Part shown: positions 1 through 6,394 of the stretch, in pieces
Layout of the letters: the number at the start of each line of letters is the position of its first letter
Position numbering within the stretch: the first letter of the stretch is position 1
Source of the DNA: Asticcacaulis sp.
GTDB lineage: Bacteria > Pseudomonadota > Alphaproteobacteria > Caulobacterales > Caulobacteraceae
Assembly (NCBI RefSeq): GCF_020217185.1
Contig: NZ_JAIWNX010000250.1
Location: 1 to 10,000, forward strand
Length of the DNA: 10,000 nt
Direction: 5' to 3'
The notes under the pieces: model-generated
What the model was told of the DNA's origin: nothing
The model's input: only the letters and a program-made list of their open reading frames with translations
The model's database searches: none
Position numbers and translations under genes: made by a program

Positions 1-1
1 G

Positions 2-655
2 CACCGGCTGGGCGGTGGGCTGTTGCGCAATCTCAATGCCCACGACACGGCCTTTGCCCGCACGGCGGCGCGCTTTTCGCCCGCCCTGCTGGAGCGCCCG
101 CGCCAGCTCAAGGCCGAGCGCGTGACGCAACTGTCCGAACGCGCCACGGCGGCCCTGACGCGCGGCGTGGAGCGGCAAAGGGTTGAATTTACCCGCCTGT
201 CGGCGCGCCTGACCCCGGCCCTGACCCTGCGTCCGCTCGATCTGAAGCGCGAAGCCCTCAGCCGCCTGAGCCAGCGTTTCGACGCGGCCCTCAACCGCCG
301 CCTCGACGACAGTGCGCGCCGCGCCCGGTTGCCTGAGTTGGAGCAACGTCTGGCCGCCGCGTTCGACCGCCTTCTCAGCCAGAAATCCGAACGCCTGCAC
401 CGGCTCGATCAGCTGCGCCTCAGCCTTGACCCCGACCGGCCGCTGAACCTCGGTTTCGCCCGCGTCAGCCGCGCCGATGGCCACCTCGTCACCTCACCCG
501 ATGGCGTAAGCGCCGGCGAAGCCCTGACTCTGACCTTCAAGGGCGACCGCACGCTCAGCGTCGTGGCCAGCGACGGCTCCTCAGCCCCGCCGTCCAAACC
601 CACTCCGAAACCCCGCCCCGCGCCCCCCAAACCGGAACAGGGCAGCCTGTTTTAA
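2..655 (+). CDS. xseA: Exodeoxyribonuclease VII large subunit, C-terminal part (5' end outside window)
   Basis: The reading frame is open from the window edge, so only the last 217 residues or so are present; the family is usually about 400-500 residues, and the N-terminal OB-fold and catalytic core lie upstream. What is visible is a long Arg/Leu/Ala-rich helical region with two clear repeats of about 44 residues (pattern AR-[FL]-[ST]-PAL..RP..LK.E...LS.R...AL.R), matching the coiled-coil arm of ExoVII. It is followed by the conserved C-terminal beta segment (LDPDRPLNLGFARVSRADG ... SAGEALTLTF), which aligns with the family's typical 'L..GYA.V....G' ending. A Pro/Lys-rich, probably disordered tail then ends exactly in QGSLF. 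With XseB, the enzyme degrades single-stranded DNA to oligonucleotides in the cytoplasm during repair. The DUF2093 gene follows after 37 bp. The family call is firm; the exact 5' boundary is unknown. Confidence 0.86.
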   Translation, partial: HRLGGGLLRNLNAHDTAFARTAARFSPALLERPRQLKAERVTQLSERATAALTRGVERQRVEFTRLSARLTPALTLRPLDLKREALSRLSQRFDAALNRRLDDSARRARLPELEQRLAAAFDRLLSQKSERLHRLDQLRLSLDPDRPLNLGFARVSRADGHLVTSPDGVSAGEALTLTFKGDRTLSVVASDGSSAPPSKPTPKPRPAPPKPEQGSLF

Positions 656-692
656 TCTTGCGCCCCACCGTGGTCGGGCCTATCTTGGGTGC

Positions 693-911
693 ATGAACAT
701 GCATTCCAAGCCGCCCCTCCCCGACCAGGCCATCCTCCATTACGGAGACGGTGAATACGCCGTCATGCGTCCGGGCAAGTTCGTGATCTGCGCCGTGTCG
801 GGCAAGCAGATACCGCTGGAGGCCCTGCGCTACTGGAACCCCCGCACGCAGGAGGCCTATGCCGGGCCGGAAGAGGCCACGGCCAGATGGAAAACTCTGA
901 ACGGGCGTTAA
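693..911 (+). CDS. DUF2093 family small protein
   Basis: A 72-residue protein of unknown function. The sequence matches the alphaproteobacterial DUF2093 pattern: a 'LHYGDGEYAVMRPGKFV' segment, then Cys33 and the block SGKQIPLEALRYWN, then RTQEAYAGPEEA. The strong conservation of the SGK-IPL-LRYW-QEAYA string suggests a small folded domain, but nothing in it identifies a reaction. I chose ATG 693; an in-frame ATG at 699 is also possible, and neither has a strong ribosome site. It lies 37 bp after xseA and is probably co-transcribed; this order is familiar in alphaproteobacteria, from memory. The stop codon TAA (909-911) is also the first three bases of an intergenic palindromic repeat, so the repeat begins at the very end of the gene. 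Confidence 0.8.
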   Translation: MNMHSKPPLPDQAILHYGDGEYAVMRPGKFVICAVSGKQIPLEALRYWNPRTQEAYAGPEEATARWKTLNGR

Positions 912-960
912 AGCGCATCCCGAAAAGTGGGACGCACTTTTCGGATCCAGATGCGCGACA
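909..960 (+). repeat. Intergenic palindromic repeat, copy 1
   Basis: The element starts TAAAGCGCATCCCGAAAAGT and ends GATGCGCGACA. Two nested inverted repeats are visible: GCGCAT (913-918) with ATGCGC (951-956), and CCGAAAAGTG (920-929) with CACTTTTCGG (935-944), around a 5-base loop. It is the shortest and most symmetrical of the five copies in this window. It fills almost the whole gap between the DUF2093 stop, which it supplies, and the ATG of the next gene. The transcript between these two genes should therefore form a strong hairpin just before the second ribosome site. Confidence 0.85.
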
Positions 961-967
961 AGGCACA

Positions 968-1843
968 ATGAAGCGGAGAGACATTCTGGGGGGCGGGCTT
1001 GCGCTGGGCCTTGCCGGTAGCGTCACGCCCGGTCTTCTGAACGCCGATCCGCGGCCCTACGGTTCGGTGTGGGCGCGCACCCTGAAAAGCGGTCCCTATA
1101 ATCTTACAGGCAAGTTTGTGCAGGGCGGCTTTGCCATGGGCCGCGCCGAACCGCGTCAGGAGATCAGTGTTGACGGCACGGCGCGCGGTCTGACCTCGGC
1201 GCAGGGTGATTTCGTCATCGGCTTTGACCGCGATGCGCCGCCCCTGGCGCGGCTGGTCATCGGGTCCGGCCCGATCATGGATTTTGAAATCCTGCGCACC
1301 CCCTATGACATTCAGCGCATCGACGGTCTGCCCCCCGATCAGGTCAGTCCTTCGGACCCGGCGCTTCTGGCGCGCATCGCCAGAGAGCGTGACCTCAAAA
1401 ACACCGGCTTCGCCAGCCGCGAAGACGCCGCGTGGTTCACTCAGCCGTTTCAGTGGCCCTTGCGCCGGTTTGTCAATTCCGGGCGCTTCGGCAATCAGCG
1501 CGTCCTCAATGGCGAACCCAAAAGCCCACACTATGGCTTTGACATGGCTGCCCCCGGAGGCAAGCCCGTCTATGCCCCGCAAACGGCGCGCGTGGCGCTG
1601 GCCGAACCCGACCTGCACTTCGAAGGCGGCCTGATTCTGCTCGACCATGGGCAGGGCCTGATCAGCATGTATCTGCACCTGTCCACCCTGACCGTAAAAG
1701 CAGGGGATCTGGTGACAAAGGGGCAGATTATCGGTCAGGTGGGGCAAAAGGGGCGCGCCACAGGGCCGCATCTGTGCTGGCGTCTGAAGTGGCGCGACCG
1801 CGCGCTCGACCCCTCGTTGTGGGTTGCATCCGGCGCGTCATAA
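968..1843 (+). CDS. Tat-exported M23/LytM-like peptidase-fold protein
   Basis: A 291-residue protein. ATG 968 opens a Tat-type signal peptide: MKRRDILGGG, then a hydrophobic Leu/Ala/Gly stretch to about residue 26 (LLNA|DP). AAGG at 960-963 can serve as a ribosome site. An earlier in-frame ATG (887) would translate the whole palindromic repeat and bury the signal, so I reject it. The C-terminal half (about 160-285) is an M23 domain: H188-YGF-D192 in 'SPHYGFDMAAPGGKPVYAP', then YLHLS (about 235-239), then GPHLCW (266-271). Active LytM-type enzymes have HxH at the last motif; here it is H268-L-C270, so the third zinc ligand is Cys. The protein may cut peptidoglycan cross-links, bind zinc through Cys, or be an inactive regulator of other wall enzymes (as EnvC-type proteins are). 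Export to the periplasm is inferred from the signal. Confidence 0.82.
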   Translation: MKRRDILGGGLALGLAGSVTPGLLNADPRPYGSVWARTLKSGPYNLTGKFVQGGFAMGRAEPRQEISVDGTARGLTSAQGDFVIGFDRDAPPLARLVIGSGPIMDFEILRTPYDIQRIDGLPPDQVSPSDPALLARIARERDLKNTGFASREDAAWFTQPFQWPLRRFVNSGRFGNQRVLNGEPKSPHYGFDMAAPGGKPVYAPQTARVALAEPDLHFEGGLILLDHGQGLISMYLHLSTLTVKAGDLVTKGQIIGQVGQKGRATGPHLCWRLKWRDRALDPSLWVASGAS

Positions 1844-2077
1844 AAGGGTATATATTACCATACGTCAGATCGTTTATCGTATAATAATATTATTGATTTT
1901 CAAATCGCTTGCGACATTTCGCCGCCTCGCGCCCTCTGCCTCAAAATCGGATGCTTATTTGGGCTTGATCTCGCTGCGCCTTCATCGTAACAGCGCTACT
2001 CTTTGTCACAGGTTTGCAAAAACAACGCCGCCTTTACATAACACCACAGGCAGAGCGTTATCCGGACTTTGGGGGAT
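1844..2077. other. AT-rich intergenic region upstream of the receiver gene
   Basis: This 234-bp gap contrasts with the GC-rich genes on either side in its first third (about 1845-1905), which holds a perfect 12-bp palindrome AATAATATTATT (1883-1894) and TA-rich flanks. A promoter for the 2078 gene is expected here, but I see no convincing -35/-10 pair, CtrA box or sigma-54 site. An open frame that crosses the region does not resemble a real protein. Confidence 0.4.
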
Positions 2078-2575
2078 ATGGCAGATTACGGTGCCCTGAA
2101 AATTCTGCTGGTTGAGGACAATCAGCACATGCGTTCCATTGTTCTGGCCATCCTTAAGGGGTCGGGCATCCGTGACGTGCGCGAAGCGCGCGATGGGGCC
2201 GAGGCCTTCGACCTGCTGCGGCAGTTTCCCGCCGATATCGCCCTGGTCGATTTCAACATGTACCCCATCGACGGGGTCGAATTCACGCGGATGCTGCGCA
2301 CGGCCAGCGACTCGATCAATCCCTACCTGCCCGTGGTGATGATCACCGGCCATTCCGAACGCTCACGCGTGGTCGAAGCGCGCGATGCCGGCGTCAATGA
2401 GTTCGTGGCCAAGCCGCTCACCGCGCGCGCCCTTTTGAGCCGTCTCGACGCCGTGGTGATGCGCCCGCGCCCCTATATCCGCTGCGCCAGCTATTTTGGC
2501 CCCGACCGCCGTCGCAAGACCGATCAGCCCTATAATGGCCCCCTGCGCCGCGCCAGCGACGGGCTTCTGGCTTGA
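2078..2575 (+). CDS. CheY-like receiver protein with Arg-rich C-terminal tail (Cle-like)
   Basis: A 165-residue protein. Residues 8-128 form a complete receiver domain: acidic pair E13-D14 (LLVEDN), phosphoacceptor D58 (LVDFNM), switch T90 (VMITGH) and K112-P113 (AKPL). No output domain follows. Instead there is a tail (129-165) rich in Arg and Pro, with two related motifs, YFGPDRRRK (139-147) and GPLRRASD (154-161). In Caulobacter, Cle proteins are CheY-like regulators that bind c-di-GMP through an arginine-rich stretch and act on the flagellar motor or holdfast; this tail looks like that type, but I assign it by resemblance only. ATG 2078 is chosen; TTG 2069 would add three residues (MGD), and the G-rich run 2071-2075 is too close to 2078 for an ideal ribosome site. 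tipF follows, separated by a 155-bp spacer holding a repeat copy. Confidence 0.85.
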   Translation: MADYGALKILLVEDNQHMRSIVLAILKGSGIRDVREARDGAEAFDLLRQFPADIALVDFNMYPIDGVEFTRMLRTASDSINPYLPVVMITGHSERSRVVEARDAGVNEFVAKPLTARALLSRLDAVVMRPRPYIRCASYFGPDRRRKTDQPYNGPLRRASDGLLA

Positions 2576-2576
2576 A

Positions 2577-2628
2577 CCTATCGCGTATTTGAATCCAAAA
2601 CGGCTGCACACGTTTTGGAATGCGCTTA
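2577..2628 (-). repeat. Intergenic palindromic repeat, copy 4 (inverted, diverged)
   Basis: Read on the minus strand it begins TAAGCGCATTCC, as copy 2 does, and continues with GTGTGCA and GTTTTGG, then ends ACGCGATAGG. The inner stem is CCAAAACG (2595-2602) with CGTTTTGG (2611-2618). The outer stem is GCGTATT (2583-2589) with AATGCGC (2619-2625), with one G-T wobble. It begins just after the receiver-gene stop and precedes tipF. Its TTAACCAG edge (2626-2633) also resembles a CtrA half site. Confidence 0.7.
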
Positions 2629-2730
2629 ACCAGTTGTTCATAAATATTAACGCGCGCTTGGCTTAGTCCCCAAATCGCCGCATAGTCGCCTTTGGCGCGA
2701 TTCGGCGCGGCTGTTCGACAGGGACCCCCG

Positions 2731-4008
2731 ATGGGAAGACTGACCTCCATATTGCTGATGGGAACCTATCTGTTCCTGTCCCTAGGCGCGGCTATGGCCC
2801 TCTATACGGGCGGGTCGGACACCGGCGCGTGCATCGCGGCGGCGCTGGCGACGATGGCCGTGTGTTTCGCCATCCATAATTTCGTCAATCAGTATCTGTC
2901 CGAACGCCGCCTGTCCAAAGAGATTGATCTGGTGCGCGACGCCCACCGCCTGATGGTCGAAGCCATTGATGTCACTCAGAAAGACATGGTTGAGCTGGCC
3001 GATCAGATGCAGCATCAGCGCGTCGGCCGCACGGATGAGCTGACCACCGAGGTCAAGATGCTGGAAAACCTGGTGCTCAAGCTGGGCGAAAGCATCGAGG
3101 AGCGCCTGTCCGACTGGAAGGCCGGGCCGGCGCAGGTCGCGGCCCCCGCCCCTCTGTCGCGTCAGGAGCAGCAGGCGATGGCGCTGATTGAAACCGTGCG
3201 TCAGGCCCTGATCGAAAACCGCGTGGACCTCTATCTGCAACCGGTCGTCTCCCTGCCGCAGCGCAAGACCATCTATTACGAAAGCTTTTCGCGCCTGCGC
3301 GACGCCACCGGGCGCGTGCTGATGCCCGCCGAATATCTGTCGGTGGCCGAACCCGAAGGTCTGGTGCCCTCCATCGACAACCTGCTCCTGTTCCGTTGCG
3401 TGCAGATCGTGCGCCGTCTGGCCAAGCAGGACCGTCGCATCGGCATATTCTGCAACATTTCGCTGACCTCGCTGCGTGATGAGGTCTTCTTCCCGCAGTT
3501 CCTTGAATTCCTCAACGAAAACCGCGATCTGGCCGATTCGGTTATCTTCGAGCTGGGGCAGGATGCCTACGCGGCGCGCGGCGCCATGGAAGCCCGCCAC
3601 ATGGCGCGGCTGGCCGATATGGGCTTCAAATTCTCGCTGGACAAGATCACCTCGATCGACCTTGACCTGACCGACCTGCAACGCTCGGACGTCCGCTATG
3701 TGAAGATCGGGGCCAATGTCCTGCTCGATCAACTGATGAACATTGACGGCAAGCCGGCCCTGCGTTTCCTCAAGGACATCCACGCGGGCGACTACGCCAA
3801 CCTGCTGGCGCGCTACGGCATCGACGTCATTGCCGAAAAGGTCGAGAACGAGCGTCAGGTGGTGGATATCCTTGAAATCGAGGTCGCCTACGCGCAGGGC
3901 CACCTGTTCGGCGAACCGCGCGCCATTAAGGAGCAGGTGCTGCTGGAAACCGCCCCCCCGGCGGGCTTCATCAAATCGACCCTGCCTCCGCAACGCCGCC
4001 GGGCTTAA
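2731..4008 (+). CDS. tipF: TipF-like flagellar assembly protein with degenerate EAL domain
   Basis: A 425-residue protein. Two hydrophobic helices (about 5-25 and 33-52) anchor it in the inner membrane, a coiled coil follows (about 56-128, ending LGESIEERLSDW), then a Pro/Ala linker and an EAL domain (about 150-405). The EAL motif is E184-S-F-S-R. N242 of 'CNIS' is kept, the usual ETE-like site reads E274-LGQ, the DDFG metal site reads D304-KIT, and AEGVE is AEKVE (368-372). Loss of the second metal-binding Asp makes catalysis unlikely. The architecture and degeneracy match TipF of Caulobacter, a c-di-GMP receptor that helps place and assemble the polar flagellum. ATG 2731 is chosen over upstream TTG 2692: AGGGA lies six bases before it and the hydrophobic helix follows directly. 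The preceding receiver with an Arg-rich tail fits a c-di-GMP/flagellar unit. Confidence 0.82.
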   Translation: MGRLTSILLMGTYLFLSLGAAMALYTGGSDTGACIAAALATMAVCFAIHNFVNQYLSERRLSKEIDLVRDAHRLMVEAIDVTQKDMVELADQMQHQRVGRTDELTTEVKMLENLVLKLGESIEERLSDWKAGPAQVAAPAPLSRQEQQAMALIETVRQALIENRVDLYLQPVVSLPQRKTIYYESFSRLRDATGRVLMPAEYLSVAEPEGLVPSIDNLLLFRCVQIVRRLAKQDRRIGIFCNISLTSLRDEVFFPQFLEFLNENRDLADSVIFELGQDAYAARGAMEARHMARLADMGFKFSLDKITSIDLDLTDLQRSDVRYVKIGANVLLDQLMNIDGKPALRFLKDIHAGDYANLLARYGIDVIAEKVENERQVVDILEIEVAYAQGHLFGEPRAIKEQVLLETAPPAGFIKSTLPPQRRRA

Positions 4009-4023
4009 GATCGAAGTCTTGTT

Positions 4024-4617
4024 ATGACGAGACTATACGAATGGAACCCCGTCCCACATCCGCTCGCCATTCACTGCCCGATATGCCGAAATCAGGCAGA
4101 GTTTGAGTTTGCGACCTATCGCAGGATAGAGCGCCGCGAACACATCGCCTACTTTAAAGCCAATAAAGCGTTTGACTATCGTCAGTATATAGACGGTTGC
4201 GGCCATAAATGGCACGCCGCCTTATATTATCCGGGGCTGCATGGTCCCCTGCAAAGTGGCATTCACGACCTGCCAGACGGATATGAACCTCAATTCTGGG
4301 CGCAAAGCCATTATTGGCGCAGCAGCCCTGGAAGCGGCATGGGTTCGGTTCGGTGCTCGGCCTGCCACTTCAGATCCAAACACCGCCTGAACTGGCCCGA
4401 TGATCTGTATTTCCTGATCTCTTACCGAGGGCACAATCTGTGGGCCTATGATCGCGATAGCGCTATGGCCTTGCGTAACTTCATTGATTCAGAAACGCGA
4501 TCCGTGCATCAGGATGGATATTCGCGTTTCCTGCTGCACATACCTTCCGTATTCAAACATCACAAAGCCCGCGAACCGCTTGTGAAAGCGCTCGATAAGA
4601 AGCTGTGTTCAAAGTGA
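4024..4617 (+). CDS. Uncharacterised Cys/His-rich protein, accessory
   Basis: A 197-residue protein I cannot assign to a named family. Cys and His groups suggest zinc binding: C18-PI-C21 near the start, C59-GHKWH64, and C111-SA-C114-H115 in the middle. The C-terminal third (about 123-195) has a compact pattern with NWPDDLYFLISYRGHNLWAYDR, Ala/Leu-rich helix, and FLLHIPSVFKHHKAREPLVKAL, which looks like a conserved domain rather than random sequence. There are no signal peptide or membrane helices. It starts 15 bp after the tipF stop with a poor ribosome site. It is visibly more AT-rich than its neighbours (about 42% GC in 4141-4200 by hand count). Directly after its stop lies a truncated PIN-toxin end, so it was probably brought in by an insertion or deletion event. 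Function unknown. Confidence 0.65.
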   Translation: MTRLYEWNPVPHPLAIHCPICRNQAEFEFATYRRIERREHIAYFKANKAFDYRQYIDGCGHKWHAALYYPGLHGPLQSGIHDLPDGYEPQFWAQSHYWRSSPGSGMGSVRCSACHFRSKHRLNWPDDLYFLISYRGHNLWAYDRDSAMALRNFIDSETRSVHQDGYSRFLLHIPSVFKHHKAREPLVKALDKKLCSK

Positions 4618-4759
4618 GGGTCATACCTTCTCACAGCCTGATCTGATCATTGGTGCCGCCGCCCTATGTCACGGCCTGACCCTCGTCACCCGCGATACAC
4701 AGGACTATGAAAAATCCCGCGTACCAGTGTTTAATCCGTGGCTTTCAGTCGTAGTATAG
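4616..4759 (+). pseudogene. 3' remnant of a VapC/FitB-type PIN-domain toxin
   Basis: Translating the frame from 4616 gives the last 47 residues of a PIN toxin: PDLIIGAAALCHGLTLVTRD, then TQDYEKSRVPVFNPW and a few extra residues before TAG (4757-4759). This is the family's usual ending (D-x-LIAA-AL-HGLTLVTRN-DF-VPVFNPW), including the third acidic residue (Asp of PDLI) and the TRD segment. The first two-thirds with the other catalytic acids is missing, and no PIN-like sequence is found upstream, where the Cys-rich gene stops at 4617. No antitoxin gene is seen. It is therefore a dead toxin fragment left at an insertion or deletion boundary. Identification of the fragment is good; the history is inference. 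Confidence 0.75.
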
Positions 4760-4767
4760 CGACTGAA
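4744..4767. repeat. Small perfect inverted repeat after the toxin remnant
   Basis: TTCAGTCG (4744-4751) and CGACTGAA (4760-4767) form perfect 8-bp arms around an 8-base loop, overlapping the end of the toxin remnant. There is no T run after it, so it is a weak candidate for a terminator and may simply be a leftover of the old toxin gene's 3' end. Confidence 0.4.
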
Positions 4768-4823
4768 CGCTTGCCCCATTGGCCACACGCGCTATGAAGG
4801 CCGTTCTCAACGAAAGGCCCGCC

Positions 4824-5696
4824 ATGACCGCCCCGCATCTGCTGACCCATCTGTCCGACATCGCCGCTGACTATGACGCGGTTTTCTGCGACATCTGGGG
4901 CGTCATCCATAACGGCAAGCGGCATTTTCCGGAGGCCTATGACGCCCTGCGCCGCTTTAAGGCCGAGCGCGGGCCCGTGGTGCTGATTTCCAACTCGCCG
5001 CGCCCGCAGGACGGGCTGAAGGCGCAACTGGCCGATCTGGGTGTCTATGACGATGCCTTTTCGGCCATCGTCTCCTCGGGCGATGCCACGCGCACCTTCC
5101 TGAAAGACTATGCGCCAAAAGGGTCGGCCTGGGTCATCGGGCCGGAGCGCGACGCACCGCTGTATGAGGGCCTGGGCGTCGATCTGAGCGGTACGCCGGA
5201 CACGGCGGCTTTTATCTCCTGCACCGGCCTGTTTGACGATGAGAATGACACGCTGGAGCAGTACCATCCCGACCTGAAAGCCGCCGCGCAGCGCGGCATT
5301 CCCATGATCTGCGCCAATCCTGACCGCATCGTGCAGCGCGGGGATCAGATCATCTACTGCGCCGGGACTCTGGCCGACATCTATATGGCCTTTGGCGGCG
5401 AAGTGATCATGGCGGGCAAGCCCTACGCCCCCATCTACGACCTCTGCTATCAGGCCCTGAACACCGTTGCCGGGCGCGCGGTGGATAGATCGCGCATCCT
5501 CGCCATCGGCGACGGCCTGCCCACCGACGTGCTGGGGGCCAATGGTCAGGGGCTCGACCTCGTCTTTATCGCGGCGGGCATCCACGCCCTTGAGGCCACC
5601 AATGCCGAGGGCCAACTCGATGCGCAACTGCTGGTCAAGGTGCTGGAAAGCGAAAAGGCCAGCGCCCGTTACGTTTCCCCCGCTCTGGCGTGGTAA
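4824..5696 (+). CDS. HAD-superfamily class IIA hydrolase, TIGR01459-like
   Basis: A 290-residue protein. Motif I is FCDIWGVIHNG, with the nucleophile Asp but Trp where most HAD phosphatases have the second, acid-base Asp; from memory Trp is usual in the TIGR01459 subgroup. Motif II is VLISNSPRP. The cap region resembles NagD-type class IIA enzymes, and motifs III-IV are AGKPYAPIYDL and AIGDGLPTDVLGA. The protein is cytoplasmic and its substrate is unknown. ATG 4824 is chosen because GAAAGG lies at 4812-4817, six bases upstream; ATG 4794 and TTG 4779 are alternatives that add unconserved residues. The subgroup is often found near ribF in alphaproteobacteria; here ribF lies 3 kb further on with the chemotaxis genes between. 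No terminator is visible before the next gene. Confidence 0.83.
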   Translation: MTAPHLLTHLSDIAADYDAVFCDIWGVIHNGKRHFPEAYDALRRFKAERGPVVLISNSPRPQDGLKAQLADLGVYDDAFSAIVSSGDATRTFLKDYAPKGSAWVIGPERDAPLYEGLGVDLSGTPDTAAFISCTGLFDDENDTLEQYHPDLKAAAQRGIPMICANPDRIVQRGDQIIYCAGTLADIYMAFGGEVIMAGKPYAPIYDLCYQALNTVAGRAVDRSRILAIGDGLPTDVLGANGQGLDLVFIAAGIHALEATNAEGQLDAQLLVKVLESEKASARYVSPALAW

Positions 5697-5786
5697 ATAA
5701 CAACGTCAGGTCGCGTTCCCCAGTAATGTTTTGTCAACAGGTCGCATCCAAAATAAGGATGTCATAAACACTCGTGGGGTGGCGCC

Positions 5787-6209
5787 GTGTCGCGTACCGT
5801 CCTGATCATCGAAGACAGCGCCACGCAGGCGCGTATCATCGCCCGCATGTTCGCGCAGCAGGGTTGCGAAGTGGTCACGGCCAGTTCGCTGACCGAAGCC
5901 CGCGCACAGCTTGATGTCACGCGCTTCTACCTCATTCTTGCTGATATTTTTCTGGGCGAAGACAATGTGCTGGACCACATGGCGGAGTTGCGTGAGCGCG
6001 CTCCCGGCACCCCCATCGGCATCATGTCTGCCGGTCAGCGCAATGACCCGGTGATGATCCGCACCATGCTCAACAAGGCGCGCCGCGAACAGGCCGACTA
6101 TCTGCTGCCCAAACCGTTTAGCTATGTCGATGTGAAGCAGATCTGCACCTCGATCGACAGCCGCGACCAGACCGACCTGTCGCAGCAACTGTCGGCGTTA
6201 AGGGCCTGA
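5787..6209 (+). CDS. Single-domain response regulator (receiver only)
   Basis: A 140-residue receiver domain with no output domain: acidic pair E9-D10 (LIIEDS), phosphoacceptor D53 (LILADIF), Ser81 at the Thr/Ser switch (GIMSAGQ) and K109-P110 (LLPKPF). The interval from the switch residue to the Lys is about six residues longer than in classical CheY (NDPVMIRTMLNKARREQADY), so the alpha-4 face, where CheY proteins contact partners, should differ. The start is GTG 5787 with a G-rich run (5776-5782) ahead of it. The gene follows the HAD gene after 90 bp and is closed by a strong terminator at 6225-6261. A role in chemotaxis or c-di-GMP signalling is inferred from the nearby cheY, cheZ and tipF genes; its kinase is not in the window. 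Confidence 0.83.
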   Translation: MSRTVLIIEDSATQARIIARMFAQQGCEVVTASSLTEARAQLDVTRFYLILADIFLGEDNVLDHMAELRERAPGTPIGIMSAGQRNDPVMIRTMLNKARREQADYLLPKPFSYVDVKQICTSIDSRDQTDLSQQLSALRA

Positions 6210-6224
6210 TTTTCTGATCTTAAT

Positions 6225-6261
6225 AAAAGAGCCCTTCCCTGTTGCCGGGAAGGGCTCTTTT
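6225..6261 (+). terminator. Rho-independent terminator after the receiver gene
   Basis: Perfect 15-bp arms, AAAAGAGCCCTTCCC (6225-6239) and GGGAAGGGCTCTTTT (6247-6261), enclose a 7-base loop and end in TTTTCTT. It lies 15 bp after the stop at 6209. The A run on the other arm means it could also act on minus-strand transcripts. Confidence 0.88.
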
Positions 6262-6284
6262 CTTCCGGTGTTATCCCACAGCAA

Positions 6285-6316
6285 AAACCCCTTCCGGATA
6301 GGGGCGGAAGGGGTTT
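6285..6316 (-). terminator. Second hairpin, possible minus-strand terminator
   Basis: Perfect 12-bp arms, AAACCCCTTCCG (6285-6296) and CGGAAGGGGTTT (6305-6316), enclose an 8-base loop. On the minus strand the hairpin is followed by a T run (complement of A 6283-6287), so it may back up the cheZ terminator. It touches the start of repeat copy 2. Confidence 0.6.
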
Positions 6317-6386
6317 AAGCGCATTCCGAAAAGTGTGCAACGGTTTTGGCTTCGCCGAACTCCGTTTCGGAATAAAATGCGCGACA
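6316..6386 (+). repeat. Intergenic palindromic repeat, copy 2 (long form)
   Basis: It begins TAAGCGCATTCCGAAAAGTG and ends ATGCGCGACA, with the extra inner segment GGCTTCGCCGAAC that copy 3 also carries and copies 1, 4 and 5 lack. The outer stem pairs GCGCATT-CCGAAA with TTTCGGAAT..ATGCGC. It lies between two hairpins in the gap between convergent genes, so it is not part of either coding unit. Confidence 0.82.
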
Positions 6387-6394
6387 ATAAAACA

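Noticed and set aside
908..1771. 287-codon minus-strand frame
   Set aside because: Antisense of the M23 gene with no recognisable motif.
2004..2017. TGTCAC..TTGC resembling a sigma-54 promoter before the 2078 receiver gene
   Set aside because: The GG of the -24 element is GT and the spacing to the -12 TTGC is one base short.
1824..2099. 91-codon plus-strand frame across the AT-rich spacer
   Set aside because: It overlaps the end of the M23 gene and the start of the receiver gene, has no ribosome site, and its product lacks any family pattern.
2626..2650. Paired TTAA motifs before tipF as a full CtrA site
   Set aside because: The two TTAA are 17 bases apart rather than 7, and the first overlaps the palindromic repeat.
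2782..3993. 403-codon minus-strand frame
   Set aside because: Antisense of tipF; the translation has no domain pattern and arises from GC-rich codon bias.
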